Of a DNA stretch of 64,000 bases, positions 51,589 through 63,844 are shown piece after piece. Source of the DNA: Paramecium octaurelia (lineage: Eukaryota; Ciliophora; Oligohymenophorea; Peniculida; Parameciidae). The notes beneath the pieces were generated by a model. It was given only the letters and a program-made list of their open reading frames with translations. It ran no database searches and had not been told where the DNA came from. The stretch covers positions 804,267-868,266 of the forward strand of contig CAJJDP010000008.1 in the NCBI GenBank assembly GCA_905182995.1, in the 5' to 3' direction. Positions within the stretch are counted from its first letter, which is position 1, and each line of letters begins with the position of its first letter. The position numbers and the translations under genes are program-made.

Positions 51589-54160
51589 AATCTAACCTTA
51601 TCATTAAACTTACTACATAAGTCTTTGATTAAGATATACTAATATTATAAATAATATTCTTACTAAATTTTAATAATTTTGATTAGTTCTCTATAAGCTT
51701 CATCAAAATTCTTTATGAATGTTTCATACAATGTTTAAAATTGCTTTCCACTAACTAATTCAGTAATTTTTTCATTTATTTACACCTTTTTGGATACAAA
51801 ATCATCTTTAAAAAAGGACATCAATGATGAATTTTATTTTTGAATTTATGAACTAAACTGGCTGCAAAAATTTGTGCATTTATTAAAGATCTTCCAAAAG
51901 TCCTAGTCAATTATAAGAGATTCTTTCAAGCAATTCTCTGAAAATCTCATGTGCTATTCTTTAACTTCCTCAAAATTGTCTGCATTTTATAAGTTCTAAA
52001 TTAAACTTGTGTAATTCTTTTCTACGACATCATACGACACATAATATAACTAATATAAGTTGTATAATATTACATAATTTTTCACTAAATGCTGCATTCT
52101 TGAAAGTAAAAAATTTTGTTTCAAAAATTTTTAATGCAATCCAGTGTCTTTTAGCTATTTTTAAAATACCCATGCTTCATTGAGTTATTTTAATAAATAA
52201 TTCAAGCTCATGAGACTTCTAAATAGAATTTAATAATTTAGCAAGCTAGCTCTAGAAAATATTAAATTCGCAGGCCATTCAACCTTTATATCCAATGTGA
52301 ATAATTCTATTCCTTTTAGTTTTTAATTTCTAGGAGGCTTATTTTCATTAATATCAATTCCTCTCAAATTTCTGATTGCGTAAATTTATTCACTTATTGT
52401 ATATTAATCAATATAACAGACCAAATCATCTTTATATGCATCATTACTGGCTATTGATCTAACAGCCAGATCAAATAAACTTTCAAGTTTTTCCTTTGAA
52501 ATTTCTCTTATATCTTTAACCAGTTCAGATTCTGCAGCTTCGATGAAATGAATAAAGAAATCCCCTGAATCAAATAGAAAGAAGGTTTTAATTGTTTTTA
52601 ATCTTTTATGAATATTTTCTTTTTAAAACAAGAGGTTTATGATTTCTTTATTAGCCCATTCAAAGCAGGATACCAAGTGAGAGAAATCCTAATTTTAAAC
52701 TATATGACCTTAATTCTTAATTAAAAAATTATCAAAAGGAGATTCTTTTTACCCAATTACATTAATATATTTACCAGTCCTTAAAATTATATCTTAATAT
52801 TTCTCAAGAAATTTAGGAATCTAAGAATTTCTCAGTGCAAATCGCTAATCCCAAAAATCGTTTTTATAGTCTGTTTCCAAAGAGGATTTCTGAATTTTTT
52901 TTTCTGCAACTAAAAATTCTTCAAAGGGATCATCTATTCTACCATAATATATCCAATTTGAAAGCTGTTTCATGTATGGGATAAACGATTTTTAAAGCAA
53001 GAATGAATAAACTTCAACTATTTAAGGGTCTGTGCTTGTATTGATAAAATTGGTAATTGTACTCAATAAAGTGCCACCAATTTATTTAGATAAACTTTAA
53101 ATTAAAACATAAATTGAATTAATTATTCTTATTGATGGTTGAGTGTAATACCAAAATTTTTATAAAGTTATTTCTCCTTAATTAAATTCATAATCAAGTT
53201 AATTGACCATTAATAGATATTTTTGCATTAATTCCTTAATTGCTGAGCAAAATGCTTAAGAAATGTATCCATTTTCAAATTTTATCTTTTATTGGATATA
53301 GTTTTCAATGAAATCATGCTGAGAGCACATTGGCAGAATTTTGGACACCATTTATTATAATGATAGGTCACAAGTGCTTTATTCTAAATGACCCTCTATT
53401 TGATACTCAAATGAACCATTTTTTTTTTTAATATACTAACCTTCTATACTCATCATGGCATATAAAAGATCTTCAATTAAATATATTGATTAAATTTGAT
53501 AGGAGTGACTCCCTATTGGTTTTCTTTCATTTTATTTAACTAAGCATTAAGTTAATTAATCAGAACTTTGTAAATAGCTTAATGAGATATATGGTCTTTG
53601 CTAGAACCAATCAGGCAAAGGTGGAAAATTGCTTCTTTACAGTTTCCATGTAGAATCTTACGAAATAGTCGGTCCATTCCAAGAGCAAAATAAAGATAGT
53701 TCTGATATCAAATAATTAGCATCATTGAATTTAAATACTACATCATCATTTTCTGTAATTGCTTTTTTCAAATTTACAGTTCCTTATATCATAAATTTTG
53801 TAGCTTTGCTGTGTGATGCTTCCTGATATGGTATATTTTCAAGCTTTAATTCTCCATTTTATTAACAACAAAGATAGGCTTATAAACTAAAATTGAGTTT
53901 AAAATTAAATTACACACCCAGGATTATATATCAAAACTGCAGATTACATAATTATTGGTCCTACATAATCTTAATTTGCTGCATTCAAAATTTAAAAAAT
54001 TTCCCGCTATTTGTTACATTCTGTATGTTTAAAAAAGGGATGGCAACCTGAAGAAAGTAATCGATTATTTTAATCAATGGTTAAGTATCGATTTGTTCTA
54101 TTATTCTTAATTGCTAACTTTAATTAATGAGAAATTGTTTACACACTATTTGTATTCCAT
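51589..54160 (-). CDS. Gamma-tubulin complex protein (GCP2/3-like, Spc97/98 family)
   Basis: The gene encodes about 830 residues of the gamma-tubulin complex that nucleates microtubules. In order: an N-terminal region starting at 54160, LLYAMMSIEGQYI, CSQHDFIENYIQQKI, then GCP block DPFEEFLVAEKKIQ with FWDQRFALR and ILRTGKYINVIGQ. The C-terminal domain has VEWPANLIFSRASLLNYQIL and FRSLMSLNYLLKQLNEAW, the hallmark that contacts gamma-tubulin. Three or more introns are present; those near the N-terminus (25 nt and about 31 nt) are only partly resolved. The AMxxIEGxYI motif favours a GCP2/GCP3-type member over GCP4-6. Confidence 0.87.
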
Positions 54161-54287
54161 TAAATTTAATTAAATATAATTTATTATAAATATTTGATTT
54201 AAGAGATATACTGTTCTTCAGATTTTTGATAATATTTAAGTTAATAAATCAAGATCAATGTACATTATTTTATATAATATATGAACT

Positions 54288-55378
54288 TCATTTTATTTAT
54301 CCTTCTAGGATAGAAATAATTTCTGATCCTTCATCTAAACTTTTTAGCATCCAATCTAATTATTATGAAGTCTGTTCAAGTTATTATGGTAAAAATATTG
54401 TTTATTAATGCAATTACTTTAATGAAATCAATCTACTAAGTATTTTTGGAATTTCATCTATGCTATTCAAAGTAAATTCATGCTTTTTTTGAATCATCGA
54501 CACTTAATTAGATAAGTCCTATTACTATTCTGTTTTATTTAGCGATTCTTATTATTCATAAATTCGATTCAATTTCTAAATCATCTCTTCATCGTTTCGT
54601 AATAAATTTGCTTAAATTTTTAATAATTAAGTATGAGCCATTATATTTTATGGATCACTTTCTTATATAGGCAAAGTGTATTATCCTATTAAATTAAAGT
54701 CATGCTTATCTTTTTTTTCATTCACTTTATCGCTCCCACTAAATAATTCACTGCCTCTAACAAAAAATGTCTCCCCATTATTGTTAGTTTTAACTTAATT
54801 CATTCCTATTTTTTAATTTAACACCTCGATCCTTTTTTAAAATTGATCTAATTCTTTTTCATCAATAATTTATAAGTTAATGTCGATATTATCTGATTAA
54901 GGAGGATCAGAAGAAATTTGATTTAATTAATTTTGAAGCTTTGATTTATCCTACTTTGGTTTTCTTTTGATCTTTTATTTCAGATTTACAAGTTAACTCT
55001 AAACATCAGATAAATCTTTAAGATATTTGCTAGCCTCAGGTCTTGAAATTTCTATGTAGATAATATAATACATTGCGATCCTATTACACTGCCATTAATG
55101 AGGTCATTTAAGACTTCACATTATAGAAGGAGCTGCTCAATCATTTATTTATATTCCCCTTCAGCTTTAAAAACTGCTTTTTCAAATTTTTAATTTTCGT
55201 ACAACTTTGAAAAAGCCTCTTTGAAAGTGCAATTAATCCTTTCTAGCTCTCCTTTTTAATCCTTATCTTAAGACTCTCTCTTTTTTGATGAATTATCATT
55301 AAAGCCATCAGCATCCACTTAATTATCAGCTGATTCATAATAGTATCCTGATATAGAGACTTTCATATTCATATTCAT
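54288..55378 (-). CDS. Coiled-coil protein, possible dynactin subunit 2 (dynamitin)
   Basis: The product is 356 residues with one 20-nt intron, start at 55378 (earliest of three ATGs). After a short N-terminus (SISGYYYESADNQVDADGFN) it is almost all predicted coiled coil. A central segment, IIDEKELDQFQKRIEVLNQK, resembles the dynamitin core ELDEFEKRL, and the end (LDWMLKSLDEGSEIISILEG) fits the dynamitin C-terminal helix. The YYES-like N-terminus also recalls dynamitin. Any long coiled coil shows chance likeness, so the name is tentative. It lies 127 bp upstream of the GCP gene and 19 bp downstream of the next. Confidence 0.55.
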
Positions 55379-55397
55379 TATTAAATTTATATCATTT

Positions 55398-56260
55398 TCA
55401 TAATTGGGAATTCCCATCTAGAGCTTATTATTTTGGTATCTTTGCTTCCGTAACCAAGAGTTACTGCTTTAACCATTTAGAATATTCTTCTGGATTTTAT
55501 TGCATTTTCTAGATTTGCTCTGGTGTGTAATTTATAGGCTAATTTTGATTATCCTATTGTTAATAAGGTTGATATGGCTATGAGTAGGGTTATTGATATT
55601 ATTATTAATAATTTTATTATGATTAATCTACAACAGCACTTTGAGGTTGCATAGATGCAGAATATTTTATATCAATTTCGCTTCGAACATTTTGGGAAAT
55701 TTATTAGGTTAGTTTATCCTCTTCTTTCAATAATTTTTATTGCATGTCTTATTTTTCATCATATTTTGTATATTTTTCGCTTTTAGCTCCACAATGCCAA
55801 ATGTACAAAAAGATTTCCATTACACCTACAAAGGCCATGGTAGATGAAACAATAACAACTAACACCCATGTGATATTTCTATCAGCTTCACCGTCATTAT
55901 TGATGCTTATTATGTTTAGAAGCATTGTTCCTAAAAAGATATTATAAAACCCTCTAAAATATATTATGTCATGAATACCTTCCAAAATAATTGTCTAAAA
56001 ATTTAAAGTGTTTTATTAATATTATCCATTCTGCTTCAGCAAATATCAACAAAATTCCAAAAAATATCAAATAGAAAGGAATGAAAACATCTGCAAAATT
56101 ATTAAAATTTCCATCAGTGTATTTGTAAATTCCTTTAATAGATTAACTGATTACCTAGTCCAATTACAGCCAAAGAAAAGAGAATATTAACCCACATCAT
56201 AATATTTCGAAGAATAATCCAACAAGATACTGCTTTCACAACTTTTTTTTCTTTTTACAT
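55398..56260 (-). CDS. TVP15/COPI-associated family membrane protein with Gln-rich tail
   Basis: The product is 271 residues with introns of 22 nt (AAG acceptor) and 25 nt. Four membrane segments lie in the first 140 residues. The conserved core FYLIFFGILLIFAEAEW, then YFGRGFYNIFLGTMLL, matches the COPI-associated/TVP15 family of small Golgi membrane proteins. A cytosolic tail of about 130 residues follows, rich in Gln, Tyr and Pro (QQPYSQPYQPYQQQ) and ending in a helical stretch. The tail is much longer than in yeast Tvp15. Confidence 0.75.
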
Positions 56261-56276
56261 TTTTTATAAATTAATA
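56261..56276. promoter_or_regulatory. 16-bp gap between two divergent start codons
   Basis: The start codons at 56260 (minus) and 56277 (plus) are separated by 16 bp of AT-rich DNA. The two genes must share or overlap their promoters if both starts are right. Confidence 0.55.
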
Positions 56277-57166
56277 ATGAAAATCTGTTTGAATATAGAA
56301 AATGAGGAGAAAAGACTCGTTGACGTCACAGAACAACCAACTAAATTCTCTTCATCTTTTTATACTGATCAAACAAGAGAAATAAAAATAATTAGAGAAG
56401 CATTTAACTCCAATAATTTTACATAGCTTAGGGAACTGCCAAATTTTAAAAGTAATCAAAAAAATTTTCCATCTAGGAAATGCTTTATTGAATAATTCCA
56501 AATAAAAAGTGTTTAATGTTGTCGACAATGTTTCATCTACTTTTAAAGTTAATGGGATGAACAATTATTTCGCACCTTTTACATATATACCAACTGATTA
56601 TGATTTCGCTAAGTATTTAAAAAGATTAAAGCAATTAATGGATTAGGAAAAATAAAATTACATAAGTACGAAGCCTTTCTTAAATTGTGCATCAGTCGGA
56701 AAGAAACTTAAATATAATGATTAATTTTTTAGTAAAGAAAATTTGCTGCCTTTTCACTTATCAGAAGATATTTTTGACCTTAAAAAGTAATCAGAATCTA
56801 GATAACAAATTATTTCTGAATGTTAAAGACTATCAGGAGCTTTCAAACCGGCCGGGAAACATTATCAAAAATATGATGTGGAAATTATTCTTATAAATAT
56901 AAAAAATGCAATAATTGAAGATTATCCAACTTCAAAATTTACTATAACTAACAATTTAGCAAATGTAATTACTGTTTAATTTCATTTTGAGGTATTTCAT
57001 TTATAAACATTAGATTAACCCTAAAGAGTTGATATATTATATGAATGCTTTACTGAATGATGAAAGATTAACTGACTATTAATTACATAAACTTATTAAT
57101 GATTGGGGAATTCAAGTAAATTAATCAATAATGGCATTTTCTATGAAATCTCTTTGGATAAAATGA
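56277..57166 (+). CDS. Uncharacterised protein
   Basis: The product is 280 residues with introns of 25 nt and 22 nt, start at 56277. The sequence has coding character throughout (NYFAPFTYIPTDYDFAKYLK, then CASVGKKLKYNDQFFSKENL). A moderately conserved-looking segment is LSGAFKPAGKHYQKYDVEII. It may be a ciliary protein, given its neighbours, but no domain is recognised. Confidence 0.6.
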
Positions 57167-57220
57167 ATATTTATTTGATATTAATTTTATTTAATAATGA
57201 GTTAATAGGAAACATAATAA

Positions 57221-57834
57221 ATGTTAACAAACGAAAACTAATCAAATCTGTAAAATAGACCTTAATCTGCTAAAAACACATCATAACCTACAGAATAAAA
57301 TAAATTGAGGCCTCAAACAGCCAAGCCGGAATAGATTAATCAAAATATTTTTTCGACAACTCTATAAAAAAAAGAAATCTCTAAGGATAAATCTCACCCC
57401 TTCTTCTAATAAACCAGAGTTAATGATTGTGCATGCGTCAAAGTGGAAAATGGAGTTCCGAAGGCTGTTCCATTTTTCTAAAAGCCGCAAAAAACATACG
57501 CAGAATAGATGGTTAAATTGGGAGTTAAAGAGAGTTTATCTTAGTAATCAGTTTTTAAATTTTTAGAGAACAATATAAATTATAATCACCTGTTTTTGCC
57601 ACTAGTAAGAGCAAACCATTATGCAGATACAATCCAAATGCTTAAAGAAATATTTTATAATCTCCAAGTTACAAAACTCCAAAATCAAATGCATCATCAA
57701 TACAATTTGGAACCGAAAAGATATAATACAAAACAAGTAGCACTTATGGAAATCATGCAAATGTAGGATTTACAACCAATCCTTTAGTTTTGGCATAAAA
57801 AACAAAAGATCTTTAGAAAAATATTTAAAAGTGA
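57221..57834 (+). CDS. Uncharacterised polar protein, possibly ciliary
   Basis: The product is 196 residues with one 23-nt intron that moves the reading to a second frame ending at TGA 57832-57834. It is Lys/Gln/Pro-rich with short repeats of polar sequence (RPQSAKNTSQPTEQNKLRPQ, then SPSYKTPKSNASSIQFGTEK). There is one small block, DCACVKVENGVPKAVPFFQK, that looks folded. Without the splice the frame runs on through the convergent gene, which argues for the intron. It may be a microtubule inner protein by style only. Confidence 0.55.
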
Positions 57835-57866
57835 TATGTTCGCTTTCATTATACATATAAAATTAA

Positions 57867-58642
57867 TCAACTTTCTTTCCCAATATAATAATTTTATTTT
57901 GAAAATCTTTCTGGAGTTTAAATTGCTCCATTACATTAGACAGCTATCCATAAGGCAAATATTGAAACAAAGAAGACGATATACCCTGTTAATTGATTCG
58001 AAGTAACTGTGTATATCTACATATATAAAAATTCTTTTTACAGTGTTGCTAGTTAGTTCGCTCTCATCAGCTAACTCTACAGCTACAATTTAATCAGAGG
58101 GCTTAATAATGATACATAAATACCTCTGAAGTCTCAGTAATTTCTTCTAATACCTTAACATTTGAAGATATTTTTGAAAATAGCACAATCAATATAGCAT
58201 CCTATTGTTAAGCAAATTTGTCAAGTGCCTTCAAATTTTAAAAGTTCATCGGGATATTTTATACTTCGAACTTGAATAAATAAAGCAGAATACTTGATTG
58301 TCTTTTTAGATCCCTTAAGTAAACTAGATTGGAGAATAATCTATAAATGGCGAAACAAATGACGATTTAGATTTTAACAATTTCTTAAAATTTTTTAAAT
58401 TTTCTATCTGTTTCAGTAATTTGCTTTAGAATATTTCATTATCTTAATGAGATGTTTGAATATTTATTAAGATCACTTTTTTGTTTTCCTGCTAAAGTAA
58501 TATTTTTATATACTTGCTATTTTATTTTATTCAATAGATCTATTTAATTTATAAATAAATCAGAAGAGCTCAAGTCTGTATTAGTGACAACAATAGGATA
58601 GCAATATGCTACCGCAAATAAAAACACAATTATTAAATTCAT
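57867..58642 (-). CDS. Type I membrane protein, possible V-ATPase accessory (ATP6AP1/VOA1)-like
   Basis: The product is 226 residues with four introns (25, 23, 22 and 25 nt), start at 58642. It begins with a signal peptide (MNLIIVFLFAVAYCYP). A lumenal domain of about 160 residues follows. Near the end is one membrane segment (GYIVFFVSIFALWIAV), then a short tail ending ERFSKQNYYIGKES. The single C-terminal TM and the short tail resemble V-ATPase accessory subunits such as ATP6AP1, but the lumenal domain gives no firm match. It is convergent with the previous gene, 32 bp apart. Confidence 0.55.
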
Positions 58643-58842
58643 AATTATATTAATTAAAAATGGAAATATTATTTCTATGCTATATATTCTAAAAATTAAT
58701 TTAGACTTTAATTTAAAAGGATTAATTAAGCTATTATTTATCTACTGTTGTTGGGTCTTTATGCTCAAAAATACATCAAATGGCTTAGAATGTTAAGTTT
58801 ACTTTAGATAGAAATTAAGTGTGAGTTCTGAAACTTTAAAGC

Positions 58843-58930
58843 AAGATAATCATTTATGAAATAATGTAAAAGAAAGATAATCATTTATGAAATAATGTAA
58901 AAGAAAGATAATCATTTATGAAATAATGTA
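58843..58930 (+). repeat. 31-bp tandem repeat, about 2.9 copies
   Basis: The unit AAGATAATCATTTATGAAAT plus 11 more bases is repeated nearly perfectly three times. It lies in the gene-poor right part and has no coding role that I can see. Confidence 0.9.
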
Positions 58931-60419
58931 TATTATCAAATTTGAATTACAGATTAAAAGCACCAGAGAAACCCCCAGCAATGATAGTATTTTTGTGAAA
59001 TTGCTGTATTCATAACTTAGATAATTTTATTCTCTATTTCTTTCCAAAAAAAAATTCAAGCAGGTTACACTGTCCTTTGTTATGAATGAAGAGAGTTAAA
59101 ACAATATCTGATTCTGAACTAAAGATTGAAAATAAATAATCATCAATTCTTGTTAAAATTTTTGATGTATTGCTATTTCTACTACAATTCATATAATTAT
59201 GGCTTATTAATTGGAATTGAAACATAGTACTGTTGTTATTGATTATAATAAATGGAATCTGCAACATTTTAGTAAATGTGCTTTGAAACCTTTTGTTAGG
59301 ACAGTTGAGCAAGAAAGAGCTAGAGACGATTAGAAGGTTTGGACAATATAATATTTCATCTTTGTCCCTTAGAAATAAATAATATATTGAAATTAGTTAA
59401 ATAAAAATTATTTAACACTTTTAATTAAGTATGGTTACTTTTACTTTTTGTAATGTAATTTTTACAAATTAATGGTTATCATTATTAATTAAAAGTTAAT
59501 TGGTTGGAGACTATGCATATATGATTTGTTGCTATAGGTTAATGTATACGTGATAGTTTTATTGGAAATCTTTAAAATCCTAACTTTATTAAATTAATTT
59601 ATATAATTAAGACTTGTTGGTGTTTTAGGTAATTAGCTGCAAGATAGCTGGAATCTTCCTAGGGTGATAATTCTTGTTTCCAAAACTTATTCAAATATAT
59701 TTTACAAATGTAATATCTATTCAAAAGGAATTTTTAATCATGTTTAGGAAAATTGATTATTTTATCAATCTTCATCCTCTAGGTGTTTTATAAAGAAACA
59801 TATTTAAGAGTCACCATTTTATTATCTTTGAAATTTATACATAAACTGACTAATGATGGCAATTCTTGTTCTGACGAATATTCTAAACTCTAAATGTTCA
59901 TACAGAGTTTAATATTCTTACAAAGCAATTTAAGTTTTGGAGGCTTACTTGAAGATTTCTTTTATAAATAATAAGCTGGTCCTCAAATTTTGCGGATTAC
60001 ACATGATCCGAACAATGTTATCAATTCTTGATGATAAGATATTTTAACTTAGTTTAGACTAAAGGAATTAAAAGGACACCATTATTATTATTAATAAAAG
60101 ACTGTGTAACTTAATTAACAACTTATTCTCACTACTTTACATTTAACTAAGTTCATTAGTATTTTAAGGGTTTCTTTGTAAACATAATCAATCCTCTTTA
60201 GCATCAATGAAAATAGCTTCGTTGTAGATTTCATTTATTTTTTATGTATTTTATATTCAATACCCGCATTTATTTTTCAAATTTCACACTAAAGTTAGAA
60301 TTTAGCAAGCCTACATTTAAGACACTTACAATTAAAGTTCCTTTAGTTTAGAAATTGGCAGTTAAAGGAATTTGAAAAATTGAAATATTAGTTTGAAAGT
60401 TAAAATTATAAACTATCGT
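58931..60419. other. Gene-poor region, weak fragments only
   Basis: A minus-strand frame at 59034-59312 (92 codons) and short plus-strand coding-like stretches near 59750-60030 (NDGNSCSDEYSKLQMFIQSL) are present, but none joins to a gene. They may be remnants of decayed genes. Confidence 0.3.
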
Positions 60420-62924
60420 TTAAACGATTATTTGAAGCTAAGATTTCTTTCCTGTCATAAGTTTCCATACGGTCGAGATTCTTATTAAGGGGGGAGGCTT
60501 AGGGAAACATTTGTATTCTGTCAGTAATGGCTAGGAAATCCAGCCATACTAATGTTGGGCAGGTTTGAATAGCCATTTGCAAAATGATCTTTGGTCTTCG
60601 GATGAGAATCTGTGATTGTTTTCAAGATTAGATAAGTTTGCAGTGATTGAACACTAGAAGTTTCTTCGTTACAGTGTTCAAAACTACACAATTTAATAAA
60701 CCATATTACATTACAATAAGAATTACAGGTAAGATTTTTGATACAATTTCCAGCTGACCCTTATATAAAAGCAAACAGAAATAAAGTTAATATAATGTAA
60801 ATAACTTATAAAAGAGTTCATCAATATTAAAAGTTTTCTATTTGATGGATTCATTTAATTGTCTATTCTTACGCTAAGCAGAATTTTTACATAATTAATG
60901 TATGAAGCACATACATGTTAATCGTATTCCACATTAATATATAAATCTCCAAATATTCTTACTTCATATTTCATTGCCTTTTATTTGAACATTTTTCCAA
61001 TTCAAGCACAATTCTAATATGAAGTAATAGAAACCGTTAATAATTTAGAATGAGGAACAAATAGATGATCTTATGTAGCCTTGTATATAATGCAAGAAAC
61101 TGGGATTGCAACCTTATTGTTCAGTCTCTGCCTTTTTAATAGAATAAATATTGTCAGCCCTAATATACTTGGGATGATCTAAAAAAGGAGGCACATATGA
61201 GCTCAGTGTGTTCTATGTTGCACAACAACTGGTTATTCCTATTCATTATATATCAAACCAACTGTTGCTTACTGTATTTAGAACCTCACAAAAATTGATG
61301 GTAGGGAAGTCTCTCAAGCACTAGAAGTCATTTGCCTATCATCCTTATGCATTTGTTAGTGATGGCTATTTTTTAAGAATAGTCCTACTGTGATTAGCAT
61401 TTCTTCAAATATGTCTGAACAAACACATCTTTATTCAAATCTCATATGACGAGTGCTTGAAATTTAGTTTATACCTGATATGATTTGTGCTATTATTTTT
61501 GATACTTGGAAAACATGTTAATAATACTTTGCGATCATCAATTAGAACCTAAAAATAATGTGATGCAATTTAAAAACTATATTATTGCTCTACTTATGAC
61601 CACTCTTCTGCATGTCGTGATGCGAACATCCTTTAAGGCTATAAAAGCTAACTTTTGGTAAGGCTCTTGGTGTTTAACTAAGATGGATTTAGTGCACTAG
61701 TAACTCAATATCTTCCTATCCTTGTTGCACATGAGTATATTCTTGTTTCTTCAATTTCATTACTTGATAATTGTAAACTTCTCAGACAGCTGTCCATTTG
61801 GCCTGTGTAGACTTAACTTATTGAAAAAATAAAGTAATTATGGACTTGATAAATAGAAAACAAGTAAAGTTGTATACTTAAGGATATTCACATTATTAGT
61901 ATATGCACTTAGAACAGTTTGATCCATCTTCAAATTGGAAATCTATCCTTCAAAAGTGTACTGAAAATACTAAAAATTTAAAATTAACAAAATTCTATTT
62001 AATATAGGTTTAGAGTAACCATTTTTTATTTAATTCTATCACTCTAATAAATCTTCCTTTTCAAACTGCTTAGATGGTAAATACATAATTCACATATTTT
62101 AACTCATGTTCCTATGATATTGATTGTCGTTAGTACCTCTGCTAGATCTGTAGAAATCTTATTTTTTGTTACTCCAAACTCTATAAAATCTATGCCTATT
62201 CCTGATTCATTGATATAAATTAATTTAATTTGTTGCAAAATTGTTCAAGCAAGCAAATGTCATTTGCATTAGTTTATACTAGAAGTTGCTGTAAAATTAA
62301 TTTTTGATTCTATCTTATAAATAAAGCCTTGAGATTTCACAATTGATTTAAAGATCTGCTTTGAAATGATTTTCCTGCTTAATTGATACACTGCGAAAAT
62401 CCTCGTATATTCTACATTATCAGATTGGATTTGCTGTCATCTTACTTGATTTACTAAATTTAAAACAGCGTGTTTAAATACTTATTAGTTTATATCTATA
62501 AGTTATACATAATTTAATTCACTGAGTGTACTGAGAATACTATGAAAAGGATGCTTTTTAATCCAGCAAAAAGTGCATTTATTGGGAGGATGTGTTAAAG
62601 TTTTTCATACTATTTTGAGATATTTACAATCAGTTTATTATTGATAATACTTTTCATGAAGAGGGAACCAGTATATGTTGGCGCAAGTTAAAGTAGTTTT
62701 TCTGCATATAATGTAATTTTAACCGTAATGATTGAGCAACAGCAAGTTTATCACGTTGTTATCAGATATGAATTATCCTCTCTGGTCTATGTACTTAAAC
62801 TAGAATTGACTTGTTATATGAAGAATTTGGCAAATTGCCTAAGAATTTTAGAAGTTTTGAGACTTAACTAGATGTTTGCTCAAGAAAAATACTCATCAAA
62901 GCAAGTTAGTTGTTCTTATAATTG
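60420..62924. other. Gene-poor region, possible decayed coding sequence
   Basis: A minus-strand frame near 60430-60630 is open for about 100 codons (RRPKIILQMAIQTCPTLVWL). On the plus strand, short Cys-containing stretches occur around 61050-61650 (YCSTYDHSSACRDANI), loosely like Paramecium surface antigens. No continuous frame connects these, so I do not call a gene. Confidence 0.25.
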
Positions 62925-63340
62925 ATCTGCAAATTAAGACATTGAGAATAAAGGCAAAAATTTGTTCTTATTGATTTTGAGCAAGATTTTTTTGAAGCCA
63001 TCATTATTTCAGCTGTTAGAGACAGAAATCAGCTGCTCTATTCCTAAATATGGTGAATTGATTAAAGACTAAACAAAGGAAGAATACGAAGTGCAAATTG
63101 TACCAATTTTTATACATCCTTTACACTTCTCTATAGAAATCGTATGTAGGCTCTAAAATATTGACTCCATTTCTTTCATCCAAAAAGTATTTATTAATTC
63201 ACCCCATCTCAAATTAGTAAAGTAACATACAGATCTTCATTTGGAATTAGTGTTATTAATTAAGGATTAATTATACATTTCATAAGGTTGTTTCGTCCAG
63301 CCTTCTGTGAAGAGGGTTTCTCATTAAGATTTTATTTACA
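62925..63340 (+). other. Possible coding frame without a start codon
   Basis: Open for about 135 codons and ending at a TGA near 63338. The middle (EEYEVQIVPIFIHPLHFSIE) looks coding-like. The upstream boundary is a TGA and there is no ATG, so an upstream exon would be needed. No family recognised. Confidence 0.3.
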
Positions 63341-63844
63341 AGGATTGAAATAAATTGGTAAAACAGTTGATTTTAAATGAGTTTTGGTTTGTTAATTATT
63401 CAGTCTCCTTAGCAATAATATAAAAAGCACTTAATCCGAACAAAAGATTAGCTTCAATATACAATTCTTACACTATATGTAACTATACTTTAAATTTTAT
63501 TTTATAAATATAATATGCATATAATATCTGATATAGTCCATAATAAATTATACTCAAGTTGAATCATATTTTAATTAATACATAATTTGTAAAGATCCCA
63601 AAAATCAGAGTTTAAATTTATGGCTATAAAATGAAGGTATTGACATTTTAATTTTGAAATCTTATATCTTGTGACAAGGTGTTTTGATAATTTGTTTGTA
63701 TTTTATTCTAGATTCATAAGTTTCTTTGTTTAGTTATTATGATAAATTATTATCAGCTCTTCATAATTAATTAATATGGGATTGTTTGAGATAAAATTCA
63801 CAAGGTACTTTTGGGTTCATAGTTTAAAACTCTATTCTTATAGA

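Noticed and set aside
57835-58130. Continuation of the plus-strand frame from 57221 far past 57834
   Set aside because: The opposite strand holds a complete signal-peptide/TM protein; a 23-nt intron gives a natural stop at 57834.
61040-61700. Decayed Paramecium surface-antigen gene
   Set aside because: A few Cys-rich stretches look suggestive, but spacing does not repeat and frames change; not enough to call.
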